Both the position numbers and the translations under genes were made by a program. A stretch of DNA of 64,000 nt from CAVVVS01 sp963751355 (GTDB lineage: Bacteria > Bacteroidota > Ignavibacteria > Ignavibacteriales > Ignavibacteriaceae). The notes beneath the pieces were generated by a model, which worked only from the letters and a program-made list of their open reading frames with translations, was not told the DNA's origin and made no database searches. The DNA is taken from positions 45,528-109,527 of the forward strand of contig CAVVVS010000106.1 in assembly GCA_963751355.1 (NCBI GenBank). The letters are read 5' to 3'. Of the stretch, positions 25,876 through 34,853 are shown piece after piece (the stretch's first letter is position 1; each line of letters begins with the position of its first letter).

Positions 25876-26104
25876 ATTTTATTCTTTAATTTGACTTAAA
25901 ACAATTACTTTTTTCATATTAATTTTTGGATGAGTCCAATAATTGGACTGATGAGCACAAAATATGGAAAGTTTATCTTCTATTTGAATCGAATTGTAAA
26001 TTATAATCCATAGTTCATATAAGAATTTTTGCATTTATTACCCTTCATGCGCAATTGTTGAATAAATTGAACAGAAAATGAAAGTACAGTTAATTAATCT
26101 TCAT

Positions 26105-26587
26105 TTAATTATTTATTATAGTAAGACCGCTGAAATAATCGGATAATTCATTCGCTATTCTATTAAAATTAGGAAGGATGTGAGAATCACCCTGGTAATT
26201 TATATAAGCCTTAAAATAACTATTCTTCCCGGTGTATTCCTCTACCCCTGCTTCAACCATGTTTTTTTGATTAAATGCAAGTATTTCCTTTACTTCATCC
26301 ACATAAAAAGCGAATTGGATATTATTATACTCAAGCAGTAATATCCTGGAGAATAATGTAACCGGAAAAGATTCTAAATTAAAAAAAGAGTCTAACTTTA
26401 TGATAGGGAATGTATCATTATTAAAAGAGATAAATGAATTATTTGATAATTCAATTATTCTATTCCTTTCAAATTCTGAAGGGTTCATAATGGCATTTAC
26501 ATGATTTATATCGAAACAGAATTTTGTTTTTGATATTGATGCTATAATTAATCCGACTGTCGGATCATCTGAAATAAAATCGGTCAT
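26105..26587 (-). CDS. CheW-like domain protein
   Basis: A 160-residue protein. It begins PTVGLIIASISKTKFCFDIN and contains ILLLEYNNIQFAFYVDEVKEIL near residue 85-105, the pattern of a CheW scaffold (usually ILVVE..., LLVDEV..V). Similarity is moderate, so the call rests on the two-halved beta-barrel pattern and size. It has GAGGGGGGAAG before its ATG. It lies between the sigma-54 activator and the pilus promoter. CheW proteins link receptors to CheA kinases, and in Pil-Chp systems they control pili; no CheA or receptor gene is in the window. Confidence 0.6.
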   Translation of the reverse strand: MTDFISDDPTVGLIIASISKTKFCFDINHVNAIMNPSEFERNRIIELSNNSFISFNNDTFPIIKLDSFFNLESFPVTLFSRILLLEYNNIQFAFYVDEVKEILAFNQKNMVEAGVEEYTGKNSYFKAYINYQGDSHILPNFNRIANELSDYFSGLTIINN

Positions 26588-26999
26588 CTTCCCCCCTCGC
26601 TGTTTTGTTCAAGATAATAATCAAATAGAATGCCATAATATTTTTGGGGAATATGGAAAATGTTTTAAGGTTTTTCAAAAAGTTGAAACTCATCCCGCAC
26701 TGATTTAGAAACGGAAAGGACGCAACAAAAACAGCCGGACCTTTCTTTTAATGAAAGTAGTCTATTAAGAACTATGTTTTGGTGAAACTTCTCTGTCAGT
26801 AAATTGTCATTTTGGTTTAGTTTCTCCAAAGCAGTACGTTGGACAGACTCACTCTTATTAGCATAATTGAACTTTTTTCCGGCTCTATTCACGTTAAGCA
26901 GGCAATACCGGAATGACAATTTTGGGACAACCACTAATAGCAAATTCTTATGTTTTGGACTGATAGCAATAAAGGTAAAATACAGAATGGAGGGATCGA
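26588..26999. other. Intergenic region between the NtrC-like and CheW-like genes
   Basis: About 410 bases. A 92-codon reverse ORF (26665-26943) starts at TTG with no ribosome site and contains a GTCATTCCGG box like that of the tandem array at 41 kb, so it is probably non-coding intergenic repeat material. Confidence 0.5.
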
Positions 27000-28355
27000 T
27001 TATCTAGACAAATTGTAATATGAAATTTTGTTATACAAAGTTGTTTTTGCAATACCTAATGATTGGCAGGCAGCTTTTTTATCCCAATTTAATTTGTCCA
27101 ACACACTTTTAATATATTTTTTTTCTATTTCTGCAAGAGAATCAATCTCATCCCCTACCTGGAAATTCACCCCCTTCTGCTTAACTGTACTGAATTTGAT
27201 ATTTCTCTTTTCCAGTACATTATCTTGAGCCAGCACTACTGCTTCCAGAAGGGTGTTCTCCAGTTCCCTAACATTTCCCGGCCATTCGTAATTTTGCAAG
27301 TATTCAATAATTTCAAAAGGTACTTTGCATACATTTTTATTTAAGACTCTATTTATTTTTTGCAAAAAGTGAACAACTAGCAATGGTATATCATTTTTCC
27401 TTTCCCGTAAGGGCGGAACATTAATGGGGAAAACGTCTAATCGATAATATAAATCTTCTCTAAAATTACCTTCCTTCATCATTTTCTTTAAATCACGGTT
27501 AGTTGCTGCAATAATTCTTGCATTCATCGGGATAGTATTTTCACCTCCGACTTTTTCAAATTCCCGCTCTTGAATAATTCGCAGCAATTTAACCTGAAGA
27601 TTCATTGAAAGCTCGGATATCTCATCCAAAAAAATTGTTCCTTTTCCGGCTAATTCAAATTTCCCTTTTTTATCCCGTATTGAGCCTGTAAATGCTCCCT
27701 TCACGTGTCCAAAAAGTTCGCTCTCTAGAAGCGATTCAGATAAAGCCGAACAATTGACCGCAACAAAAGGTAAATGTTTGGTAATTCCGCTATAATGAAT
27801 AATTTTAGCTATTATCTCTTTCCCTGTCCCGCTTTCACCTTGTATTAAAACACTGACCCGCCCTAAAGATACTTTTCCTATTTTTTTGAAAATATCATTC
27901 ATTACGGGAGTTTGCCCCACCATTCTTTTTATTTGAGTGGAGTCATCATTATCAATATCAGTAGGAATAGTGATAATTAATTCATTGTTTAACTTTTTAC
28001 GCTTAAGTGCTGTGTTAATAACTCTCCCGATTTGCTCAAGTCCTTCGGATTTTTCGATACAATCATATGCCCCGAGTTGCATAGCTTGAATAGTAGTTTC
28101 TACATCAGCAATTTCAGTGACTATAATTACCACAGCTTCATAATTCGATTTTTTTATTTTTTTTAATATTTCTATACCGTTATAGCCTTGTATTTTCAGA
28201 CAAGTAAGTACTACATCAGGTTTTTCTTTTGAAATTAATTCTAATCCCAATGCACCGTTTGAAGCACTAGTTAAACCAATCTTTGATCGAGATAGAAAGT
28301 TTGATAGTGTTTCAATATACAAATCGTCATCATCTATAATTAATATTTTATCCAA
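27000..28355 (-). CDS. NtrC-family sigma-54 activator with receiver lacking the phospho-acceptor Asp (D52C)
   Basis: A 451-residue regulator. The receiver (1-120) has the acidic pocket DDDD at 8-11, Thr in VIIVTEIA and Lys in IEKSEG, but the phosphorylation site reads VVLTCLKI, Cys in place of Asp at residue 52. The AAA+ domain (about 140-375) has Walker A GESGTGKE, the sigma-54 loop GAFTGS, Walker B GTIFLDEI and the R-finger region. A Fis-type helix-turn-helix (KKAACQSLGIAKTTLYNKI) ends the protein. The start codon is TTG. It is PilR-like in context, since a sigma-54 promoter drives the pilus operon downstream. Control may be by phosphorylation-independent means, because no kinase lies nearby. 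Confidence 0.9.
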   Translation of the reverse strand: MDKILIIDDDDLYIETLSNFLSRSKIGLTSASNGALGLELISKEKPDVVLTCLKIQGYNGIEILKKIKKSNYEAVVIIVTEIADVETTIQAMQLGAYDCIEKSEGLEQIGRVINTALKRKKLNNELIITIPTDIDNDDSTQIKRMVGQTPVMNDIFKKIGKVSLGRVSVLIQGESGTGKEIIAKIIHYSGITKHLPFVAVNCSALSESLLESELFGHVKGAFTGSIRDKKGKFELAGKGTIFLDEISELSMNLQVKLLRIIQEREFEKVGGENTIPMNARIIAATNRDLKKMMKEGNFREDLYYRLDVFPINVPPLRERKNDIPLLVVHFLQKINRVLNKNVCKVPFEIIEYLQNYEWPGNVRELENTLLEAVVLAQDNVLEKRNIKFSTVKQKGVNFQVGDEIDSLAEIEKKYIKSVLDKLNWDKKAACQSLGIAKTTLYNKISYYNLSR

Positions 28356-28453
28356 TTTTATTTCTTTCTTAATAATAGTCTAACTTCAAGTATATTATCA
28401 CCACGAGCAGTTTTAACAACAATAATTATATATTTATCTTTCCAGGTCATTTT

Positions 28454-28780
28454 TTACACTGTTTTTAATCTGTATTTAACGACTTCAATTTCATCATCGT
28501 CAATTTCATAAGAAACACCCTGGGATACTTCGAAATAAAAAGATTACATTTGAAACGTAATTTTTATTGTTAATACTAATTTTCAATTCGGAGAAAGTTT
28601 CGAGTGGCTTTTCGAAATACATTTTGTATTTAATTATTTGGGCTCCACCTCTTCAAATGCGATAGTTACCCTTCCACATACCCAAGTTTCCCTCTATTGA
28701 AATGAATATATGCGCTACTTCCTAATAAACGTTTTATGGACTTTGAAGAAAAGATCCCTCTGAATGAAATAAATTTTTAT
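28454..28780 (-). pseudogene. Decayed coding sequence of unknown family ahead of the NtrC-like gene
   Basis: Consecutive protein-like segments occur in different reverse frames: GSSAYIHFNRGKLGYVEG (about 28725-28671), VTIAFEEVEPK, IIKYKMYFEKPLETFSELK, and finally FEVSQGVSYEIDDDEIEVVK to a stop at 28454. They join if one G, one A and one T are corrected in short runs. Acidic, protein-like composition persists across the junctions. A 30-codon ORF (28358-28450) then leads into the NtrC-like start. The family is not recognised; the gene seems to have been co-directional with the regulator. Confidence 0.45.
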
Positions 28781-29485
28781 ACTATTCTTAACTTTAAATA
28801 ATTGAGTTATGAAACATTGAAAGATATACCCCACACACATATGAAAGTAATGATTTTAAATTTAAATTGCTATAAATTTTTACTTAATAATTTCTTATAT
28901 GAATTAACTATTTCCACTACGCAACAGTTAATAAATGGTAGTTTTGCAAATCAATATTGAATTTTTTTTCTACGAAAGTTTGAAGAATTCAGGAAAAATC
29001 TATTTCATGTTTATTTTCCAAAAAAAAATTAAAAATATCAATGAATCTCCTCTAAAAAGGGATTTTAAACTTAAAAAGATAAAATTATGAGTTAAATTTA
29101 TAAATTTGACTTTTATAGATACGCCACATCAAAATAGGATTTGACAGCGGCTGAAACCTAAACAATTTTAAAAATTAGTTTTAGTCAAAAATAACTTTCA
29201 ATCTCAACGATGTTGACCATGTGCAAGTTTGGATTTATTATCCCTATCATAATATCTGGAATAAAATACTTCAATTAACATTTGCTATTGATCGATAATT
29301 CCTAAATAAACAAAATTATACTATAAAGAATTATTATAAAACATGAATGATGTAGATGTACATTCTCACTTTGTTATAGGACTTAAGATTATAGCTGCTT
29401 ATACCTAATTATAACAAAATATCAAAAACTAATATTTACCAGCCAGATTTTACTATATTTGCACAACCATAATTAAAAAACTGTT
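28781..29485. other. AT-rich intergenic region upstream of the GDPD gene
   Basis: About 700 bases with frequent stops in all frames. A TATATTTG box at about 29453-29460 fits a -7 element for the next gene, but a -33 TTTG is not at the expected distance. Nothing else seen. Confidence 0.5.
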
Positions 29486-30244
29486 ATGCGTAATAAATTC
29501 AATACAATCCTCATAGCTCATCGGGGTGAATCTTCTCTTGCACCGGAAAATACTATTACTGCAATCAGGCTTGCCTGGCAGAATAATGCTGATGGTGTTG
29601 AAATAGATGTTCAACTTACAAAGGATAGTGAAATTGTGGTTATTCACGATAAAAATACTAAACGGATCTCGGGTATACATAAAATTGTAAAAACACAACT
29701 GCTTGAGGAACTGAAATCTCTTGATGTTGGAAAAATTGAAAGTAAGAACACAGGTTTTGAAAAAATACCAACAATGGACGAAGTTTTAGATTCTATTCCG
29801 GACGGTAAATATGTTTTTATAGAAATAAAATGCGGTTCAGAAATAATTGAAAGTTTGGTTAAGATATTAAGTGAAACTCGAATGGATCACTACCGTATAA
29901 AACTTATGAGTTTCAATTTAAAAGTAATATCGAAAATAAAAAATTTACTTCCTGATTATGAAGCTTTCTGGATCAAAAGAAGTTACAAAGGTAATTTTAT
30001 TCGCAGCAAAACAGGATTGAAAAAAGTAATCGAAAAGATTAAGCAACATAATTTAAACGGGTTGAACATCCAGTACGGAAGATTCATAACACCAGAATAT
30101 GTTAAGATTCTTAAATCGGAAAATTTGAAATTATTTATCTGGACAGTAAACGAAGTCGGCAAAGCAATAAAATTAGTAAATCTCGGTGTTGACGGAATTA
30201 TTTCGGATCGGACGGGATTGTTACGGAATAGACTTACGGAATAA
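29486..30244 (+). CDS. Glycerophosphodiester phosphodiesterase
   Basis: A 252-residue cytoplasmic GDPD-family TIM-barrel that hydrolyses glycerophosphodiesters to glycerol 3-phosphate and an alcohol. The catalytic block AHRGESSLAPENT starts at residue 11, with EIDVQLTKD near 39 and VIHD near 52. VFIEIK (residues 110-115) and the C-terminal FIWTVNEVGKAIKLVNLGVDG are also typical. There is no signal peptide. It may recycle phospholipid head groups. It is followed at 72 bases by a hydrolase gene on the same strand, possibly co-transcribed. Confidence 0.93.
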   Translation: MRNKFNTILIAHRGESSLAPENTITAIRLAWQNNADGVEIDVQLTKDSEIVVIHDKNTKRISGIHKIVKTQLLEELKSLDVGKIESKNTGFEKIPTMDEVLDSIPDGKYVFIEIKCGSEIIESLVKILSETRMDHYRIKLMSFNLKVISKIKNLLPDYEAFWIKRSYKGNFIRSKTGLKKVIEKIKQHNLNGLNIQYGRFITPEYVKILKSENLKLFIWTVNEVGKAIKLVNLGVDGIISDRTGLLRNRLTE

Positions 30245-30316
30245 GATTAATTATTCAAGTTAAATAGTACAACCGGGAAATAAATATTTAATAAAAAAGA
30301 TTACAAAGTTGACAAA

Positions 30317-31270
30317 ATGAAGAAAAGAATAATAATTGGCATTCATGGATTAGGAAATAAAGCCCCAAAAAAAACACTCGAAGATTGGTGGGTAAGATCA
30401 ATTGAGGAAGGTTTAAATAAATATTATTCTGCTGTGCCCGGATTTAATTTTGAGCTTATTTATTGGGCAGATATACTACATCCAGACCCTCTCGATCCTT
30501 CTGAGACGGATAATAAAAGCCCATTATTTATTGAGGAAAAATATATCCCTGAGGATACGTCAATTAAAAATAACCCTAAAAATTACCGCGGCAAAGCAAT
30601 AGATTACCTAGAAAAGTACTATGATAAAATGATGATCAACGGAGTCTTATTGATGAACAATCCTTCGCTCACTGCTATGTTCGTACACCGATATTTGAAA
30701 GACCTGGAAATATACTATTCCTCTGAAACTGTTAGAGTAAACGGTAAACGGGAAATCGCCAGTGATGTAATTATTGAAAGATTTATCGATACGATTAAAA
30801 AACATAATAACAAAAAAATCTTACTGATTGCACATTCTATGGGTTCCATAATCGTGCATGACGCCCTATCTGAATATTTACCGGATTTAAAAATTGATAC
30901 ACTGATTACAATTGGCTCACCTTTAGCACAACAATACGTTATTAACCAAATAAAAAAGGAAGAGCAGAATAAATCTATCCTCAAACTTAAAACCCCCGAA
31001 AATATATTTGAGCATTGGTACAACTTAAGCGATCCGGATGATCAGGTTGCCTTCGATCATAAACTCGCTGAAAATTATAAACAAAATTCAAAGAATGTAA
31101 AAGTAAAAGATATTATGGTTCATAATGATTATTCTGTTTCAGGCAATCGGAATCCGCATAAAATATACGGCTATCTCAGAACACGGGAATTAACTGATAT
31201 CGTGCATTCTTTTCTAACTCCCCGTAAAGTATCACTCATGGAATGGTTAAAAAGTAAATTTGGTATATAA
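30317..31270 (+). CDS. Alpha/beta-hydrolase fold protein of unknown substrate
   Basis: A 317-residue protein opening with RIIIGIHGLGNKAP (oxyanion-hole HG motif). The nucleophile elbow is LIAHSMGSII (GxSxG type, Ser near 178), then LITIGSPLAQ. A later DPDDQVAFDH and a His in VHNDYSVSGN could complete the triad. There is no signal peptide. Esterase or lipase-like activity is plausible, and the gene follows the GDPD gene on the same strand, so a lipid-related role is a guess only. Confidence 0.75.
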   Translation: MKKRIIIGIHGLGNKAPKKTLEDWWVRSIEEGLNKYYSAVPGFNFELIYWADILHPDPLDPSETDNKSPLFIEEKYIPEDTSIKNNPKNYRGKAIDYLEKYYDKMMINGVLLMNNPSLTAMFVHRYLKDLEIYYSSETVRVNGKREIASDVIIERFIDTIKKHNNKKILLIAHSMGSIIVHDALSEYLPDLKIDTLITIGSPLAQQYVINQIKKEEQNKSILKLKTPENIFEHWYNLSDPDDQVAFDHKLAENYKQNSKNVKVKDIMVHNDYSVSGNRNPHKIYGYLRTRELTDIVHSFLTPRKVSLMEWLKSKFGI

Positions 31271-31357
31271 ATAAAAGTTGAATGTTTCCGCTGGAAATGT
31301 AATTAAAATTATTTTTTCATTTTAATTTTTCGAATAAATGCCATACTCTTGCATGGT

Positions 31358-31567
31358 ATGGAGAAGAAAACTTTTTATTCACAATTGATCAAAGAAAATA
31401 TTTCTCCTTGCATTCCTAAGTATGGCATGTATGTGTTAGCAGAACTGCTCAACAGGATAGATGATTTTGAAATGCGAAATTGCAATTGTATAAAATGTAC
31501 TTCGGATTTGGAAACATATAAAGCATTCCTCATCAGGCTTAATAGCCGGGTAAATAGACAGAATTAA
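31358..31567 (+). CDS. Small cysteine-containing hypothetical protein
   Basis: ATG 31358 gives 69 residues; a TTG at 31349 would add three. Features are SPCIPKYGMYVLAELLN and a CNCIKC cluster near residue 44, which with the earlier Cys could bind a metal. There is no clear ribosome site; instead CCATAC and GTATGG form a hairpin overlapping the start. The family is not recognised. Confidence 0.4.
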   Translation: MEKKTFYSQLIKENISPCIPKYGMYVLAELLNRIDDFEMRNCNCIKCTSDLETYKAFLIRLNSRVNRQN

Positions 31568-31784
31568 TTACCGCTATTTCCTGGCAACCCGGATGATTGA
31601 TATTTAATAATTTCTTCCTTAAAAATTATTTAAAAATTCGTATAATCCTTTTTTTCGGCAATAAATTTTCTTTTCTTCCAAAATTCTATCGCATCTTTGG
31701 CTTTGCCGAATTGAAGTTGAAAAATATCATGTATCAGTGTGCCATATTTCCCTCTGTTTTTAGTAATATGAAAAATATTATATG

Positions 31785-31820
31785 AAAATAAGAGCCGTTC
31801 ATAAAAACGGCTCCCTTCTA
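31785..31820 (-). terminator. Hairpin terminator for the minus-strand secreted protein gene
   Basis: GAGCCGTT (31792-31799) and AACGGCTC (31806-31813) form an 8-bp stem with a 6-base loop. On the minus strand it is followed by TTATTTTC, so it best serves the gene ending at 31898. It may act in both directions. Confidence 0.65.
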
Positions 31821-31897
31821 TGTGAAAGTGTCACCCACAAAAAGAACAAAACTCCTATCCACAAAAATTAATATGAACTTTGATAAATAATATTATC

Positions 31898-32281
31898 TCA
31901 TTCTTTCTTCTTATGGAATGAACGTATTTGTTCCTTAGTAAACTTATCTACCTTCTCTATTTTGGCATTCTTCATTAGAGTAGCCGGTAACATTGCTAAA
32001 GCACTTTTTTCATCTTTACTTTTTACCGTCATATACCCTGTATGATCGCCGGACATGCAGCCCCAATCAATTTTGTTAAGCAATTCAGGTTTTTTGTCCG
32101 ATATCTCATCCAAAGATATTAGGCATGTTTCCGGCGTATGCGGTAATTTGATAAGATAGGTATGCATATTTCCGCTCTTCTTAGCTTTAGTTATTTCCTG
32201 AGCCCGCAAAGTATTGACTCCCGACAGAAGCAGCACAAAAGCTACAAAAAATGAAACTCCAATTACAGATAATCGTTTCAT
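31898..32281 (-). CDS. Small exported protein of unknown function
   Basis: Start placed at ATG 32281 because AGGAGGG lies 8 bases upstream and a signal peptide begins there (RLSVIGVSFFVAFVLLLSGV, cleaved after LRAQ), giving 127 residues. The mature part contains HTYLIKLPHTPETCLISLDE, WGCMSGDHTGYMTVKS and a basic C-terminus. One pair of cysteines may form a disulfide in the periplasm. A 17-bp palindrome precedes it. No family is recognised. Confidence 0.75.
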   Translation of the reverse strand: MKRLSVIGVSFFVAFVLLLSGVNTLRAQEITKAKKSGNMHTYLIKLPHTPETCLISLDEISDKKPELLNKIDWGCMSGDHTGYMTVKSKDEKSALAMLPATLMKNAKIEKVDKFTKEQIRSFHKKKE

Positions 32282-32328
32282 ATAGTTAGCCCTCCTTTTG
32301 ATTGATTTAGTTATTTTGTTACTGAAAT

Positions 32329-32345
32329 ATCCAGACAATCTGGAT
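32329..32345. promoter_or_regulatory. 17-bp palindrome upstream of the exported protein gene
   Basis: ATCCAGACAATCTGGAT: perfect 7-bp half-sites separated by CAA, 47 bases before the start codon. The size and position fit a repressor or activator operator; the regulator is unknown. Confidence 0.4.
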
Positions 32346-32358
32346 GATAATACCTGCT

Positions 32359-32526
32359 ATGAAAAATTTAACTTTAAGATATAGAATTGAGATCTACCTA
32401 AAATTTATTATTAATACTTTAGCACTACATGAGAAATTGAATCAGGATAAGCGTAATTTAGCCTTGATGGGTGTTATTCAATATTTAAAAAATATGTTGA
32501 AACTCTGTGATCGAACACTGGAATAA
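32359..32526 (+). CDS. Doubtful 55-residue hypothetical protein
   Basis: ATG 32359 encodes KNLTLRYRIEIYLKFIINTL and a helical, basic remainder (YLKNMLKLCDRTLE). No ribosome site precedes it, and an upstream ATG at 32344 is also possible. No family recognised; it may be chance. Confidence 0.25.
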   Translation: MKNLTLRYRIEIYLKFIINTLALHEKLNQDKRNLALMGVIQYLKNMLKLCDRTLE

Positions 32527-33125
32527 TCCGTTTCAATACATTTTGTAAACTAAATAATAATTACTATACAAGAATATTTCATATCACTATTTTTAACAAT
32601 GAAATTTATTGCCTTAGACAGTTATCATCTATCAATTTGATGAATTACAGGTTTAAGCAAGGCTTCAACAAATGAAGACAGATTAAAAATTTACTACTAA
32701 TAAAACTAATAGTCTATTTCAATAAAATATCCCTCCATAAAATTTTCTTAAGTTAAAAATCTCTTCCGCTTCCGGCATTCGTATAAAAGTATTCACTTTA
32801 ATACCATATTGTTTAAAATATAGTCGGACAAACATTGCCTTAATCCCCTAATTTATATTCGACTTTTTGAAATTTGGTCGCCCTTATGAAAAAAATGATT
32901 CATTCTTATTTTTCAATAATTATGTATAATCGTAAAAATGAATCTATGTCCGCTGAAGTTTATGAATAATATACGCCAGCAATTATAGCATAGAAACAGA
33001 AGAGAAAAAATGAAATAGAGCATCGTGAATATGACTAATATATGCCGAGGAATTTTATTTTGACAAATTAGTCTGATGTAGAGGAATGTGGAAGAAAGGA
33101 TTAAGTTATGGAAATAGTTTTAGTT
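32527..33125. other. AT-rich intergenic region
   Basis: About 600 bases with no supportable gene. A short reverse ORF at about 32700-32840 (FVRLYFKQYGIKVNTFIR) vaguely recalls an AraC helix-turn-helix end but has no promoter-side domain, so it is not called. Confidence 0.5.
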
Positions 33126-33377
33126 TTACTTGCCTTCCTTCACTTCGATTATTTCATCCGCAACTAAACCGTGCGCTTCGCGGTGAACTCTCTCGGCAGA
33201 TTCTTTATCAGGTGCTTCAACTAGACAAAAGACGGAACCGTCTTTATCATTAAACCAGTACTTCATATAATTGACACCATATTTCTTTTGTGTTTCCAGA
33301 TCTTTCCGATGTGCATCCGCGACAGCATCGGCAGTCAATCCATCAACACCACGATGTATGTCTATGAACAAAGACAT
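33126..33377 (-). CDS. DUF4242 family small protein
   Basis: An 83-residue ferredoxin-like-fold protein. It starts SLFIDIHRGVDGLTADAVAD, then YGVNYMKYWFNDKDGSVFCL and ESAERVHREAHGLVADEI, the DUF4242 pattern. A Streptomyces relative binds nickel, and the His, Cys and Glu residues here could bind a metal, but the physiological role is unknown. AGGAGG precedes the ATG. Confidence 0.85.
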   Translation of the reverse strand: MSLFIDIHRGVDGLTADAVADAHRKDLETQKKYGVNYMKYWFNDKDGSVFCLVEAPDKESAERVHREAHGLVADEIIEVKEGK

Positions 33378-33532
33378 ATTTGCCTCCTTCTTATTAATAA
33401 TTTCTAAATGGGATTCAAATGATAATAAGATTATTAATTATAAGATGCAATAATAATGTTTCTTAATAGCCTTAATAGTTGTTTATAACACCCGTCCTGA
33501 GTCAATTTTATTTTTGATGCAAAGGAAGAATA

Positions 33533-33661
33533 ATGTTATATAAAAATCTGTTTATACCAGTATTACTGATCTCATCTTTTTGCAAGGAGATTGAAGGTCT
33601 GCATGATTATTATCAGACGAAAGTATTTCCACATATTATTATTATCTTCAATCCATTTTAA
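33533..33661 (+). CDS. Possible 42-residue lipoprotein-like peptide
   Basis: ATG 33533 is preceded by AAGGAAG at 4-6 bases. The product LYKNLFIPVLLISSFCKEIE looks like a short lipoprotein signal (lipobox ISSFC, Cys 17) with only 25 residues after it. It could be a small lipoprotein or a truncated gene. Confidence 0.35.
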   Translation: MLYKNLFIPVLLISSFCKEIEGLHDYYQTKVFPHIIIIFNPF

Positions 33662-33681
33662 ACGGATTCGGCAGTACAAAT

Positions 33682-34497
33682 TTACTTTGTCAAAGCACCG
33701 TCAAGATGAACATCCATTTGAGGAAACGGTATTCCTACACTTGCCTTATCCAGTTCTTGCTTAATTTCCTCTGTTAATATTTCACGTAACGCCCAATAAT
33801 TGGATGTTTCGGTCCATGCTCTGACCACCCAATTTATTGATGAATCTCCAAGCTCAAGCAAATATACCTGAGGAGCAGGTTCTTTAAGAACTCCTTCATT
33901 AGTGTTAACTAAATTCTCCAATATTACTCTTGTCTTCTTAATATCTGCCGAGTAGTCTGTTCCCACATTAACATCAACCCTTCGTAAATCATGATGAGTA
34001 ATATTTTCGATAGTGGAACCAAATATGGCACCGTTGGGAACTATGATCCTCCTGTTATCCGGTGTATCTAAAATTGTAGTGAATAGTTCAATTTCAACTA
34101 CCTTTCCCGAGGTACCTGCAACATTAATGAAATCGTTTACTTTGAATGGTCTAAACAAAAGGAGCATAACACCGGCAGAAAAATTTGATAATGTGCCTTG
34201 CAGAGCTAAACCTACTGCAAATCCTACTGCTGCTAAAAGAGCCGCAAAACTTGTCACGGAAATTCCGAATAGCCCGAGGACTGTCAATCCGCCTAATATC
34301 AAAACAATATACTTGGCAAGATTCGAAAAGAATTTGACTAAAGTAATATCCGTTTTTGATTTATTAAGAAGATTGGTTACAATTTTTTTTGCCCACTTAG
34401 CAATTATTAATGTTATTATTAAGACAAAAATGGCTCCAAGTGCACTTAACGCAATCGGAATTAGCACATTGAAATCTAACGATTTAAAAAGTTCCAT
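33682..34497 (-). CDS. MscS family small-conductance mechanosensitive channel
   Basis: A 271-residue inner-membrane channel that releases solutes on hypo-osmotic shock. Three N-terminal helices are seen (IPIALSALGAIFVLIITLII; IVLILGGLTVLGLFGI; the pore-lining TM3 AVGFAVGLALQGTLSNFSAG with its Gly/Ala zipper). The cytoplasmic beta domain follows (FKVNDFIN, VEIELFTTILDTPDNRRIIVPNG). The length is that of MscS itself. Monocistronic. Confidence 0.92.
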   Translation of the reverse strand: MELFKSLDFNVLIPIALSALGAIFVLIITLIIAKWAKKIVTNLLNKSKTDITLVKFFSNLAKYIVLILGGLTVLGLFGISVTSFAALLAAVGFAVGLALQGTLSNFSAGVMLLLFRPFKVNDFINVAGTSGKVVEIELFTTILDTPDNRRIIVPNGAIFGSTIENITHHDLRRVDVNVGTDYSADIKKTRVILENLVNTNEGVLKEPAPQVYLLELGDSSINWVVRAWTETSNYWALREILTEEIKQELDKASVGIPFPQMDVHLDGALTK

Positions 34498-34853
34498 TTT
34501 TACTCCTTTCAGTATTAAATAATATTGCTATTTCAAATTGAGCATCTTATGAATAAACTTCGATATCATTATTAATGATAAGCTGTTTTTAGTATTCAAG
34601 AATTTATCATTTTGAACAACTACATCTGAAATTACTTCAGATGAAAAGAATGAGTAATAAACTTTATAAATATAGTATAAATCAAATAAGTGTAAACATT
34701 TTTTTTAACTATCGTTATTTTTTTAAAAAACACAGTCCGGACAAAAATTCAATAATTACAAATTGATTAGGAAATCTTTAACTCCATCACAACAATCACT
34801 TCAATGGTAATAGAAGTCACAATCATTTTTTTAATTTGAATTCATTATCAGTA
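34498..34853. other. Divergent intergenic region between mscS and coxB
   Basis: About 355 bases that must hold promoters for both mscS and the cox operon. No consensus is convincing, apart from the palindrome listed separately at its right end. Confidence 0.5.

Noticed and set aside
26588..26640. Second sigma-54 promoter before the CheW-like gene (TGGCATTCTATTTGAT)
   Set aside because: The -12 element has GA in place of the invariant GC.
26665..26943. 92-codon reverse ORF
   Set aside because: TTG start without ribosome site, no recognisable domain, and it contains a GTCATTCCGG intergenic repeat box.
31597..31785. 60-codon plus-strand ORF
   Set aside because: Dominated by AAA/TTT-derived residues, no ribosome site.
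32700..32840. AraC-like helix-turn-helix fragment (reverse)
   Set aside because: Only about 38 residues, no upstream domain and weak similarity.
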